64,000 nucleotides of DNA from Candidatus Centipeda massiliensis (GTDB lineage: Bacteria; Bacillota; Negativicutes; Selenomonadales; Selenomonadaceae), in assembly GCF_900290285.1 (NCBI RefSeq), contig NZ_LT985756.1, forward strand, positions 150,390 through 214,389, written 5' to 3'. The notes beneath the pieces were generated by a model. It ran no database searches. It was not told where the DNA came from and saw only the letters and a list, made by a program, of their open reading frames with translations. This document shows positions 33,720 to 41,401 of the stretch, piece after piece; position 1 is the stretch's first letter; each line of letters starts with the position of its first letter. The position numbers and the translations under genes were made by a program.

Positions 33720-35846
33720 TTAGAAGCTGTACCGTGCGCCGACAAAGTATGTGCGTGGGAAGCCGGGAAGCAGCGTCCCCATGCCGGTGGACGCATACTC
33801 ATAATAGAGTTTGTCCAACACATTCGTAACGCCGCCGTACCATTCAAGATCTGCATTCTGCTTAAATTTGAAGCTCACATCCAACAGACCGTAGGAGTCA
33901 ATCGTACTTCCTGCCTCATTGCGCTTGGACTCTCTGACAAAATTGTTGTACGAGCCAAAATAAGTATATTTCGCGCCCACGCTCCATTTTTTATCGAAGG
34001 CATAGTTTGCCTGAAGCACGACCTTGTGCTTCGGCACAGCAATTAATCCGCTGTTGGTAAAGTCAATCTCATCCTCGTTGTGTGCATCCACCACGGCACG
34101 TCCCGCCGCCGTATAACGACGCTCGCCATGCAGATAGGCGTAGCCCTCCGTCAGATCGAGCTTGCCAAACCGCTGCTGCAGTGTCAACTCTGCGCCACGA
34201 CGTTTGGTATGATACATATTATAGGTCATGTATTCCCATTTGCCATAGGCATTCTTATAGTAGGGACGATCCAACTCATTCTTCGTCTCAGAGGCGAAAA
34301 GGGTCAGATTTACGGACGTTGCGCCAATCTTATCACGCACACCAATCTCATAGAGGTTGTAGCGTTCTTCCTTTGCCGTTGTCCCCTTATATGCCTTGTG
34401 GGTTGCATCTGTATAAACCTCATCGGATATTTGAAGCCCATCCGGGTTCGTAAAGCCACGCTCCCAACGCGCATATACACGTCCGACCGTTCCGTACTGA
34501 TAGCCAACCGACAATTCACCGGCGGTATTCCAACGGTGCGAGGTATCCTTGCCGCCCATCGGATTTCTGAGTGTCCCGCCGTCTTTATCAAACGTATAGG
34601 CGAGATCCTCGCGGCGAATGCCCTGCGTGAACGTAAACTTGCCCTCCTTCAGCTGGTTCAGCAGGTAAAGAGCACGCGTCTCCTTTTCATAATTGAAGGA
34701 CATGGGCTTTCTCCCTGATATGTAGTCCAGATGGGAGGACTGCTGTATCCAGTCAAGTCCGATGAGCAGAGAGTTCTGCTGGCCATACGCGTAGTCGAAC
34801 TTCAGGCGCGTACCATACGCATCATGATTCATGCGTCCGTCAATGAGCTTAGTATTCTTATACGAGCCGTCTGCATAGAAGAAATCTCCACTGAATTTCC
34901 ACTGCTTATCAAGTCTCTGATTGTACGTGAGATTATAGGTTGTCATGTCGCGGTCGCCGTCAAGATATTTTCCATCCGACGGCTTCGCATACCTGCCGTC
35001 ACGCTCAATGCTGCGACGCAGGATATTCTGGATAAATTTACTCTTTTCATCCAGCTTACTGAAACGGAATGTCACGGAATGATCCGCGTCCGCATCATAG
35101 CGCAGCCCTGCAAAGAGATAGTCGCTGTTGCGGTACGTATTCTTGAAATAAAGATCCCGATTTAACTTGTTATAACCGCCCTGCACGGTCAGCTTTTCCC
35201 CAACCTTATCGCCATAGTTAAAACCAAGTCGGTACCCCTCGGAATTCCATTCCGTTGTCACCGTACGCTGCGGCTTGTTCATGCTGCGCAGATTCGTCGT
35301 AATGTTGATGATGCCGCCCGCTGCACCGCTGCCGTAGATAACGGATCCGCCGCCCGGGATGATTTCGATCTTTTCGATCTGCTCCACTGGCACATAGTCA
35401 TAGTTGTTCGGCAGCGGATGCGTCACCATCGTCGTCACCGGAGCACCATCGACCAGTACCTGTATGTTTCGATGTGCCTGACCGCTCCCCTGTCCGCGAA
35501 TGTCGATCTCACCCCAACGTGTACCACCGACATTGATGCTCGGCTGATCCTTGAGCACGTCGGAGATCGTCTTGTATCCCTTCTCCTCGATGGCTCGCTT
35601 CGTAATAACGATTACCTGCTTTGTATCGCGCAGCTTCTCAATCTCTACATAGTCCGGACGGACATAGGAATCAGAGAGTTTGATTGGCGCTGCTGAGGAG
35701 ACGGCTTCCTGTACGCTTGACGCCTCCTTGGTATCCTGCTTTTCCGCCGCAAGAGAAACACTCGTTCCTCCTCCAATGATTAGACTGCCACACACAAGTA
35801 AACGCAGATAAAAATATTGGCTCTTCGAGATCTTGCGTCGTTTCAT
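33720..35846 (-). CDS. TonB-dependent outer-membrane receptor, probably heme/iron
   Basis: 708 aa from ATG 35846 (GGAG upstream). Signal peptide (about 1-33), plug domain (about 60-185: ISDVLKDQPSINVGGTRWGE, IQVLVDGAPV, IEIIPGGGSVIYGSGAAGG) and a 22-strand barrel ending FVGARYSF. A TonB-box-like VIVITKRAIEEKG lies near residue 58. Substrate cannot be read from sequence, but the heme-degradation genes just upstream and the ExbBD-TonB genes downstream point to heme or a metal chelate. Confidence 0.93.
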   Translation of the reverse strand: MKRRKISKSQYFYLRLLVCGSLIIGGGTSVSLAAEKQDTKEASSVQEAVSSAAPIKLSDSYVRPDYVEIEKLRDTKQVIVITKRAIEEKGYKTISDVLKDQPSINVGGTRWGEIDIRGQGSGQAHRNIQVLVDGAPVTTMVTHPLPNNYDYVPVEQIEKIEIIPGGGSVIYGSGAAGGIINITTNLRSMNKPQRTVTTEWNSEGYRLGFNYGDKVGEKLTVQGGYNKLNRDLYFKNTYRNSDYLFAGLRYDADADHSVTFRFSKLDEKSKFIQNILRRSIERDGRYAKPSDGKYLDGDRDMTTYNLTYNQRLDKQWKFSGDFFYADGSYKNTKLIDGRMNHDAYGTRLKFDYAYGQQNSLLIGLDWIQQSSHLDYISGRKPMSFNYEKETRALYLLNQLKEGKFTFTQGIRREDLAYTFDKDGGTLRNPMGGKDTSHRWNTAGELSVGYQYGTVGRVYARWERGFTNPDGLQISDEVYTDATHKAYKGTTAKEERYNLYEIGVRDKIGATSVNLTLFASETKNELDRPYYKNAYGKWEYMTYNMYHTKRRGAELTLQQRFGKLDLTEGYAYLHGERRYTAAGRAVVDAHNEDEIDFTNSGLIAVPKHKVVLQANYAFDKKWSVGAKYTYFGSYNNFVRESKRNEAGSTIDSYGLLDVSFKFKQNADLEWYGGVTNVLDKLYYEYASTGMGTLLPGFPRTYFVGARYSF

Positions 35847-35925
35847 CACATACTCCATTTCTCTTAACACAAACAAATATGACGCTCATGTCCTTTAACA
35901 AACAAGTCGCAGAACATTAAAGATC

Positions 35926-35954
35926 ATATTATCAATAGGGATTTTCATTGTCAA
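35926..35954 (-). promoter_or_regulatory. Near-consensus promoter of the receptor-exbBD-tonB operon
   Basis: TTGACA (35949-35954) and TAATAT (35926-35931) with exactly 17 bases between, about 70 bases before the receptor start. The spacer is AT-rich with GAxAAT repeats; a Fur site would be expected but no clear 19-bp match is seen. Confidence 0.75.
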
Positions 35955-35962
35955 TAATTTAT

Positions 35963-36023
35963 ACAAAAAAACTAAAATGGTGCTGTCATCTTTCTTTGCA
36001 GAAAGGTTCAGCACCAATTTTAG
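35963..36023 (-). terminator. Terminator after the hutW-like gene
   Basis: Long stem (35972-35985 with 36009-36023, one bulge) followed on the minus strand by seven T. It ends transcription from the flavodoxin-hutW pair and the MITE copy. Confidence 0.82.
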
Positions 36024-36042
36024 CTTTTTCCTATTATATTAC

Positions 36043-36201
36043 GGAAGCACTGATAAATTCAGCATCATCTTAACGCATCTTTTTTGCCCGCACATCGTCG
36101 ACAAATCCTACACATAGTTTTGACTATACGTCCGGTTTGCCTCCTTGTTCGGACGAAAAAATCTACGCCAATCTGACGGACTTCATTTTATCATCGATTC
36201 C
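36043..36201. repeat. MITE-like element, copy 2 (159 bp)
   Basis: Ends GGAAGCACTGATAAA and (inverted) GGAATCGATGATAAA; shares internal blocks with copy 1 and has about 45 extra bases in the middle. TA flanks both ends, as for TA-targeting elements. Its right end meets the stop codon of the hutW-like gene. Confidence 0.7.
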
Positions 36202-37853
36202 TACACAGCTTTTCCAAGTTCACGCGACTGCGTACGCATGACGGTATTGAGATCGGGCTTTGCGGAAACGGCAGTGCGTTCCTTCTCCCGTTCCTTTTCG
36301 ATGAGGTTCTTCAGCATCTGCATGTGTGGGTGACTCTCCATCTCCGGCGTTGGCTTGCCACGCAGTGCTGCCGCCATCTGCTCCGGCATCCCGTCAGGGA
36401 ACATCGCCTCAAGCATGGAGCGCACAGACTTCGGAATCATGTCCTGCAGGGCGACGTTCTCCTTGCGGAGTTTCACCTCGTCCTCCTGCGTGAGTGCATA
36501 CGCCTCGAGGAAGCCCTGAATGAGGTTGTCGTGCCAGAACTCACCCGCGAGCGTCAGACGGAAGCCCGTCGCCGTACGCGTAATGAGTCCGTTCTCCGCC
36601 CATGCGGCGAGGAGCGGTTCCATTTCCATAGCGAGATCAACGCCGTATTTCTTCTGGAAGAACGGGGCATAGAGGTAACCGTGCTCGATCTGGTCACCGA
36701 TCTCACTGTGCATACGGTGTCCGTCCGCCTGCTCACCCATGAACTGGAAGGGCTTTGTCCCCTCCTCGACCATCTTCTCATACGGTGCAAGCCCGCCGTG
36801 GTTGCGCCACATCATCTCTCCGATGAAGCCGCCCGCCCCCGAACCGAACGCGATAATGTCGTTGCCGCGCTTTGCAAGTGTGTTGTAAATGCTGCGCTCG
36901 CGGTGATCGGTCGTCCAATGCGTCGTGTCGATGCGGCGTGCCATCGGATTCTCCGCGACGATCTCAAGTCCGCGTTTGAAATACTCGGACTGCTCCTCCG
37001 TTGTCGGGAGCATGGGCAGGTCGCCCGACTCGATGCGGCGTGCGAGCTCGCTCGACGGGAACACGTTGAGCTGGTAGAGGTCACCACCCGCAATCCCGAT
37101 CTCGAACTGCGTGCGCACGTCGTTCTCCCAGACCTCCATCGACTGATAGGGCAGCCCATAGATGAGGTCGGCAATGACAACGGCGCCCTGCTTCTCCACC
37201 ATGCGGCGCAGCGTCGCAATCACCGTCTCGCGATCATCGATGCGTCCGATTGCCTGACGGACGCGCGTGTCAAAGGACTGCACGCCGAGGGAGAAGCGGT
37301 TGATGCCCGCATTCATCGCAGCCTCGACCTTGCTCTCCGAGAGGTCATGGATGCGCCCCTCAAGCGTGATCTCACAGTCGCTCGTCAGAGGCAGCCGTTC
37401 GCGGACCGTACGCACAAGCCGCGCCAGATCGGCATCACACAGAGCCGTCGGCGTACCGCCGCCAAAGAATACCGCCTGAAAGGGCGCGCCCGTCACGTAT
37501 GGCGTATCCGCAGCCGCCTCGATCTCCTGAATGAGCACATCGACGTAGTGATGTGCCGCCTCCTCGCGCGTAAAGTTCTGGAAGAAGCCGCAGTAGCTGC
37601 ATTTCTTGTCGCAGAACGGGATGTGAATGTAGACGGCACGCTCGTCCGCCGGATCGGGCGTCTGCGCCATCAGATTCGCCCATACAGCCGCCTGCTCCGC
37701 TTTGTCCATAATCATGCGCTTGCCGCCCGCGCCCGGATGCACGACGCGCTTCTTCGTAAAGGCGCAGCCGAGCGGATTCGCCGACTTCGTGCCGAGCAGC
37801 CAGCCGCGTGCCTCCTCTGAGAGTGCCGCGAGTTTCTTCTCAAACGTATTCAT
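36201..37853 (-). CDS. HutW/ChuW-type anaerobic heme-degrading radical SAM enzyme
   Basis: 550 aa. Radical-SAM cluster motif C81-x3-C85-x2-C88 (FCDKKCSYCGF), GGGTPT, and the HemN/HemW-like core (SLGVQSFD, YGLPYQS). The C-terminal 120 residues (EDEVKLRKENVALQ, FPDGMPEQMAAALRGKP) set it apart from HemW and fit ChuW/HutW, which open heme anaerobically to anaerobilin with a methyl transfer and release iron. It overlaps its flavodoxin partner by 4 bases and lies upstream of a receptor operon. The stop codon touches a MITE, so the last codons may have been altered. Confidence 0.9.
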   Translation of the reverse strand: MNTFEKKLAALSEEARGWLLGTKSANPLGCAFTKKRVVHPGAGGKRMIMDKAEQAAVWANLMAQTPDPADERAVYIHIPFCDKKCSYCGFFQNFTREEAAHHYVDVLIQEIEAAADTPYVTGAPFQAVFFGGGTPTALCDADLARLVRTVRERLPLTSDCEITLEGRIHDLSESKVEAAMNAGINRFSLGVQSFDTRVRQAIGRIDDRETVIATLRRMVEKQGAVVIADLIYGLPYQSMEVWENDVRTQFEIGIAGGDLYQLNVFPSSELARRIESGDLPMLPTTEEQSEYFKRGLEIVAENPMARRIDTTHWTTDHRERSIYNTLAKRGNDIIAFGSGAGGFIGEMMWRNHGGLAPYEKMVEEGTKPFQFMGEQADGHRMHSEIGDQIEHGYLYAPFFQKKYGVDLAMEMEPLLAAWAENGLITRTATGFRLTLAGEFWHDNLIQGFLEAYALTQEDEVKLRKENVALQDMIPKSVRSMLEAMFPDGMPEQMAAALRGKPTPEMESHPHMQMLKNLIEKEREKERTAVSAKPDLNTVMRTQSRELGKAV

Positions 37854-38350
37854 GCGAGTGCCTCCTTTGCCGCCGCAACAACTTGTGCAAAATCATTTTC
37901 ATCAGGGTGGCTTGCCGCTGCCTCATAGCGTGCCGCATTCTCGGCGGTAAACGCATGCACATTATCCTTCGGCATGCTCTTGAACATCTCGATCAGCATC
38001 GGGTCAATCGCCCCCTGCACGAGGATCGCGCCCAGAATCTCATTCGACGCATCGAACAGTGCGCGGATATTTGCAATGCACTTCGCGCAGTGCTCTGAGT
38101 CCGGCTCTGCGCCGAGCGTGCCATAGATGAAGACGCGCCTCCCGCGCAGGCTCTCGATGTACTTCTTCGCCGCAGCATCCGCCGTACCGCGGTCAATCCA
38201 CGTGCCGACGCAGAGTGCAGCACTCTCCGGCACCGCTGTCGTATCCTTCACACTGTGGCAAGACGCACCAAGCGCTTCCGCCAGATGCTTTGCAACCTTT
38301 TCTGTATTCCCCGTACGCGAGGAGTAGATGACAGCAACATCATTTTTCAT
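37850..38350 (-). CDS. Flavodoxin-family protein, likely electron donor to the heme-degrading enzyme
   Basis: 166 aa. FMN phosphate-binding loop YSSRTGNTEKVA (about residues 9-20) and later WIDRGTAD and IYGTLGAEPDSEHC loops. In Fusobacterium the HmuF flavodoxin feeds electrons to HmuW; the overlap with the hutW-like gene supports the same pairing here. Two or three cysteines in the middle (CAKCIANI) are uncommon for flavodoxin. Confidence 0.9.
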   Translation of the reverse strand: MKNDVAVIYSSRTGNTEKVAKHLAEALGASCHSVKDTTAVPESAALCVGTWIDRGTADAAAKKYIESLRGRRVFIYGTLGAEPDSEHCAKCIANIRALFDASNEILGAILVQGAIDPMLIEMFKSMPKDNVHAFTAENAARYEAAASHPDENDFAQVVAAAKEALA

Positions 38351-38404
38351 AAGAATTTTCTCCCATATATCAACGTGAATATATCATCTTCTTGATTCAT
38401 GTAT

Positions 38405-38433
38405 ATAATATAACAGCATCTCCAAAAAATCAA
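38405..38433 (-). promoter_or_regulatory. Promoter of the flavodoxin-hutW operon
   Basis: TTGATT (38428-38433) and TATTAT (38405-38410), 17-base spacer, about 55 bases before the flavodoxin start. The CATAA-N7-TTATG repeat lies 18 bases upstream of the -35. Confidence 0.65.
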
Positions 38434-38671
38434 GTACTTTTTTCAAAAATCATAAATAATAATTATGAATCAAATTCAAGTTTGCGCGTTTATTTACATC
38501 CTTTATAAATATATATATTCGTTCTCAAGTATATTCTCATTTGTATCAAGCTATTTGAGAAAATCACCTTCATATTTTCTTCAGATTCCAAAAACCATTT
38601 TTCTTATAATCTATTTTGATTGTATTCATATTTCAGTTCTGTCAATAATTTATATCTATCTTTTTAAACGC

Positions 38672-38697
38672 AAAAAAACACCGCCGAAGCGGTGTTT
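38672..38697 (-). terminator. Terminator after the DUF134 gene
   Basis: AAACACCGC / GCGGTGTTT stem with a TTCG-type loop and TTTTTTT on the minus strand. Confidence 0.88.
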
Positions 38698-38710
38698 CTC
38701 AATCCCATGG

Positions 38711-39484
38711 TCAGTGTGCGCCGTGCCCCTCATGAGAGCCATGTCCTCCATGCGCGTGATGTTCTCCATGCCCGCCATGTCCGCAGCCATGCTCGCCATG
38801 CTTTCCATGCTGATGGCGATGGCGGCATTTGCCTCCGTCCGCATTCCGGACAAGTGTCCCTGCAAGATGATGCTGAACAACCTCGTCCGCCCGCCCCTTC
38901 ACGCCGGACACAAGTTCGATGCCCGCCTCGGCAAGTGCCGCCTGTGCGCCTCCGCCAATGCCGCCGCAGATGACGAGATCGACCTGCGCCGCATGGAGGA
39001 AGTCGGCAAGCGCACCATGCCCCTCCCCAACGGTATCCGCAAGCTCAGCGCTCTGCACCGCGCCGTCCGCAACATCGTAAAATTTGAACTGCTTGGCTCT
39101 GCCAAAATGCTGTTCAACTGTCTCATCTGTATAGGGTACTGCAATTCTCATAACATCTTCTCCTTTGTCCTGAATCCCGAGTTCCATCGAATGCTCGATC
39201 CGATATGCACCGCCCGCAATGCGGATGCGCTTCCCACAGACAAGCGCGTCCGCAATCTTGAAGCGTGCCGCCTCATAGATACTCGTCACCGTCGCACGGG
39301 ACACGCCCATCGCGGCGGCACATTCTTCCTGCGTCTGCCGCCGGTAGTCGATCCGTCGAATCGTCTCGAACTCGTCCAGCTGGAGAACAACCGTCTCCGC
39401 TATCTCTTCCTCCGCATCCTCCGGCGCAAAACTCCAAAAATCTGGATAGCCGCAGATACGGCGGCATCTCTTTGGTCGCGGCAT
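38711..39484 (-). CDS. DUF134 DNA-binding domain fused to NifX/NifB-like domain with His-rich tail
   Basis: 257 aa in three parts: DUF134 (about 1-100) with RPKRCRRICGYP, acidic linker and helix-turn-helix MGVSRATVTSIYEAARFKIA; a dinitrogenase iron-molybdenum cofactor-type domain (about 110-215; IAVPYTDETVEQHFGRAKQF, VICGGIGGGAQAAL); and a tail of about 40 residues with many His and Gly that should bind metal. Probably a metal- or cofactor-responsive regulator. It has its own promoter and a perfect palindrome before its start, suggesting autoregulation. Confidence 0.88.
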   Translation of the reverse strand: MPRPKRCRRICGYPDFWSFAPEDAEEEIAETVVLQLDEFETIRRIDYRRQTQEECAAAMGVSRATVTSIYEAARFKIADALVCGKRIRIAGGAYRIEHSMELGIQDKGEDVMRIAVPYTDETVEQHFGRAKQFKFYDVADGAVQSAELADTVGEGHGALADFLHAAQVDLVICGGIGGGAQAALAEAGIELVSGVKGRADEVVQHHLAGTLVRNADGGKCRHRHQHGKHGEHGCGHGGHGEHHAHGGHGSHEGHGAH

Positions 39485-39497
39485 AGTTCCTCCTTTT

Positions 39498-39511
39498 CTG
39501 TCATATGACAG
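39498..39511. promoter_or_regulatory. Perfect 14-bp palindrome, candidate DUF134 operator
   Basis: CTGTCATATGACAG lies between the -10 and the ribosome site of the DUF134 gene, where a bound repressor would block elongation or translation. Confidence 0.55.
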
Positions 39512-39516
39512 TTATC

Positions 39517-39545
39517 ATCTTAGCAAAGTTTTCAGCATATGTCAA
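39517..39545 (-). promoter_or_regulatory. Promoter of the DUF134 gene
   Basis: TTGACA (39540-39545) and TAAGAT (39517-39522) with a 17-base spacer, 32 bases before the ATG at 39484. Confidence 0.75.
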
Positions 39546-39626
39546 TTATGTTTTTCTTGTGCTTGACAAGTATGATAGAATAGAAAATAGAAGTGAAAGT
39601 TTATTGTATTTTGGGAGGTAATGGTT

Positions 39627-39848
39627 ATGAAAAAGATGATTGCAGGGCTCTTTGCGGGGCTCATCCTCGCCACAGGCGCACAGGTACTCGCCGATGGCTG
39701 GGAAGGTGGGGTGCAGCGTCAGAACACGGCGTACTGCTATGGCGGCAATGCAGGTTACTGCTACGACGGTGACTCCGCACAGACATCACGCGATGCGAGC
39801 GCAAATCAGAGACGCGGCTACTGTGGCTGTGGACGCGCTGTGGAGTGA
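39627..39848 (+). CDS. Small secreted Cys/Gly/Tyr-rich peptide
   Basis: 73 aa from ATG 39627 with GGAGGT 7 nt upstream. A signal peptide (about 1-22, ILATGAQVLADG) leads to a short mature part with repeated YCYGG / YCYDG and YCGCG units and five cysteines, otherwise polar and likely unstructured. No family recognised. Divergent from the metal-linked DUF134 regulator, so it may bind metal or be controlled by it; that is inference. Ends in a strong terminator. Confidence 0.7.
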   Translation: MKKMIAGLFAGLILATGAQVLADGWEGGVQRQNTAYCYGGNAGYCYDGDSAQTSRDASANQRRGYCGCGRAVE

Positions 39849-39850
39849 TC

Positions 39851-39899
39851 GAGTGGGTCTGCTTGGAGGATATCATCTTCCAAGCAGACCCACTCTTTA
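39851..39899 (+). terminator. Terminator of the small secreted peptide gene
   Basis: Seventeen-bp perfect arms (39851-39867 and 39879-39895) and a short T-rich end, 2 bases after the stop. Confidence 0.85.
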
Positions 39900-39979
39900 T
39901 TGTGGCAGGATATCTACATCCAATGACGAATCATAATAACAGCGAATATTTTTACAAATAAATGGGAGGATAATCCATC

Positions 39980-40351
39980 ATGAGTACGGCGATTACAAAT
40001 GACTTTGAGACGCGTCACTATCGTCTCGCTGACGTGGCAAAGACGGGGGACGTCGCCACGCGCACGCCGATCTACAGTACAGAGTCGACGAGCGGTGTGG
40101 TCTGGGTGCTAAAGCCGGGACAGGAAATCAAGCCGCACGGGCACGCCAAGGCGGATGATATCTGGATCTGCATACAGGGTGAGGGCGTATTCTATCCCAC
40201 GCCCAATGAGGAGCGCCCCATCACAAAGGGCGATGTCATCGTCTCGGCGAAGGGCATGTGTCACGGCATGAAGAACACGGGCACGGAGGACTTCATCTTC
40301 GTCGGCATCCTTGCGCCCGTCCCGGCGGATTATTTCCCCATTGAGGGGTGA
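39980..40351 (+). CDS. Single-domain cupin protein
   Basis: 123 aa, with the two cupin motifs: GQEIKPHGHAKADDIWICIQGEG (metal His pair) and the second motif KGDVIVSAKGMCHGMKNTG. GGAGG lies 10 nt before the ATG. Cupins of this size may be sugar isomerases, regulators or small dioxygenases; nothing here decides. Followed 28 bases later by an acidic membrane protein on the same strand. Confidence 0.85.
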   Translation: MSTAITNDFETRHYRLADVAKTGDVATRTPIYSTESTSGVVWVLKPGQEIKPHGHAKADDIWICIQGEGVFYPTPNEERPITKGDVIVSAKGMCHGMKNTGTEDFIFVGILAPVPADYFPIEG

Positions 40352-40379
40352 GCCACAGACGTAAGTGGAGGCAAGGAAA

Positions 40380-40739
40380 ATGCCCGCACAATCACATCGT
40401 CCAAATACAAAAGCAGCCCCTCCACCAAAGCCGCTTGCATGGTGGAAAAAGCTGCTGATCGCCGTGTTTGGCACATACATCGCGGCAAACCTCTTCGGCA
40501 TCCTCATCCCCGATGTCAGTGCCGCAGGGATATTGCCACACACGGACGACAACAGTCGCACGGACGAAGTGCCACCACAGACGGACGAATATCCCGATGA
40601 TACATGGGACTATCCTGCGGAAGATCGGTACAAGGATGAGGATATCTATGCGCATGAGGATGATCTGCCGCCCGCAGAGGATCTCTATGACGATTGGGAC
40701 GACTGGAACGAGGGCTACGACGACGATCATTTCAGCTGA
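40380..40739 (+). CDS. Acidic single-pass membrane protein of unknown function
   Basis: 119 aa from ATG 40380 (AAGGAAA directly before; a GTG at 40365 is possible). Basic Pro-rich start, one transmembrane helix (about 24-45, LLIAVFGTYIAANLFGILIP), and an outer tail of about 70 residues dominated by Asp, Glu, Tyr and Trp. The negative tail could bind cations. Unknown family, probably co-transcribed with the cupin. Confidence 0.65.
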   Translation: MPAQSHRPNTKAAPPPKPLAWWKKLLIAVFGTYIAANLFGILIPDVSAAGILPHTDDNSRTDEVPPQTDEYPDDTWDYPAEDRYKDEDIYAHEDDLPPAEDLYDDWDDWNEGYDDDHFS

Positions 40740-40788
40740 AGCGGGCGACGGTACGAATGTATAACGCATACCATCGCTCTACATATTG

Positions 40789-41055
40789 TTAGTATATTTC
40801 CCGCCGATGCCCGATGGCAAGTGCAAGGATGACAAGACGATCATCCTCAATGGCACAGATCAGGCGATAGTCGCCGATGCGGTAACGCCACTGCCCCTTT
40901 CGGTTCGCCGTGAGTGACTTGCCAAATGCACGCGGATTCTCGCAGTGGATAAGATTTTTCGTAATCCAGCCACGAAGGATACGCTGTGTATAGCGATCCA
41001 GCTTCTTAAAATCCCGATCAAACGAGGCAGTTGTCTGTACTTCGTACATCTTCAA
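40789..41055 (-). CDS. RelE/YafQ-family toxin
   Basis: 88 aa (TTG 41055; ATG 41049 gives 86 aa). RelE fold marks: FDRDFKKLDRYTQRILRGW, GKSLTANRKGQWRYRIGDYR, VILALAIGHRREIY with the basic residues that bind mRNA in the ribosome. Start overlaps the antitoxin end by 38 bases, typical of toxin-antitoxin pairs. Predicted to cut mRNA during translation unless held by its partner. Confidence 0.92.
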   Translation of the reverse strand: MKMYEVQTTASFDRDFKKLDRYTQRILRGWITKNLIHCENPRAFGKSLTANRKGQWRYRIGDYRLICAIEDDRLVILALAIGHRREIY

Positions 41056-41272
41056 GATCTAGTTCCTTCCACAACTCCTCAATCGGCTTTGCCTGCTTGC
41101 CGTCTTTTAGATACTCCGCATACGCCTCCTCGGCAAGCGCGATATCGTACTCATCCTCGATCTTTTCAAAGAGTGCCCGCTTGAATGCCTCGCCGAGGGA
41201 GATCGCATGCAGCTTCGCATAGCTCTCCGCGAGGGCCTTCTCTGTGTCTGTCAGTCGAATCGAAAAACTCAT
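41018..41272 (-). CDS. RelB/DUF6290-type antitoxin
   Basis: 84 aa. N-terminal ribbon-helix-helix (MSFSIRLTDTEKALAESYAK, HAISLGEAFKRALFEKIEDE) for DNA binding and dimerisation, then a helical toxin-wrapping tail (LAEEAYAEYLKDGKQA). Lies first in the pair, under a promoter at 41297-41325, and should repress it together with the toxin. Confidence 0.92.
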   Translation of the reverse strand: MSFSIRLTDTEKALAESYAKLHAISLGEAFKRALFEKIEDEYDIALAEEAYAEYLKDGKQAKPIEELWKELDLEDVRSTDNCLV

Positions 41273-41296
41273 TGTGATCCCTCCTTTGTTAGCTAC

Positions 41297-41325
41297 AATG
41301 TACTACACGTAATTCACTTTGTCAA
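41297..41325 (-). promoter_or_regulatory. Promoter of the RelB/RelE pair
   Basis: TTGACA (41320-41325) and TACATT (41297-41302), 17-base spacer, 25 bases before the antitoxin start. Confidence 0.7.
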
Positions 41326-41401
41326 ATACATTTAATATGTAAGCATAAATCCCGATAATGCTATTAGAAGGAATTGTATTCCACGGATTGGAGATGGTAC
41401 T

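Larger units (their letters stand above)
38351..38710. other. 360-bp AT-rich intergenic region
   Basis: Much lower in GC than its surroundings. It holds the promoter of the flavodoxin-hutW operon and an upstream inverted repeat CATAA-N7-TTATG (38451-38467), a possible Fur-like site, then a stretch with no feature I recognise, and the terminator of the DUF134 gene at 38672-38697. Confidence 0.6.

Noticed and set aside
35926-35954. Fur box over the receptor promoter
   Set aside because: GAxAAT repeats are present but the 19-bp palindrome is not; AT-rich promoter sequence alone explains them.
38465-39508. Plus-strand ORF starting in the AT-rich intergenic region
   Set aside because: Its first 70 codons are hydrophobic AT-rich filler and the rest is antisense to the DUF134 gene.
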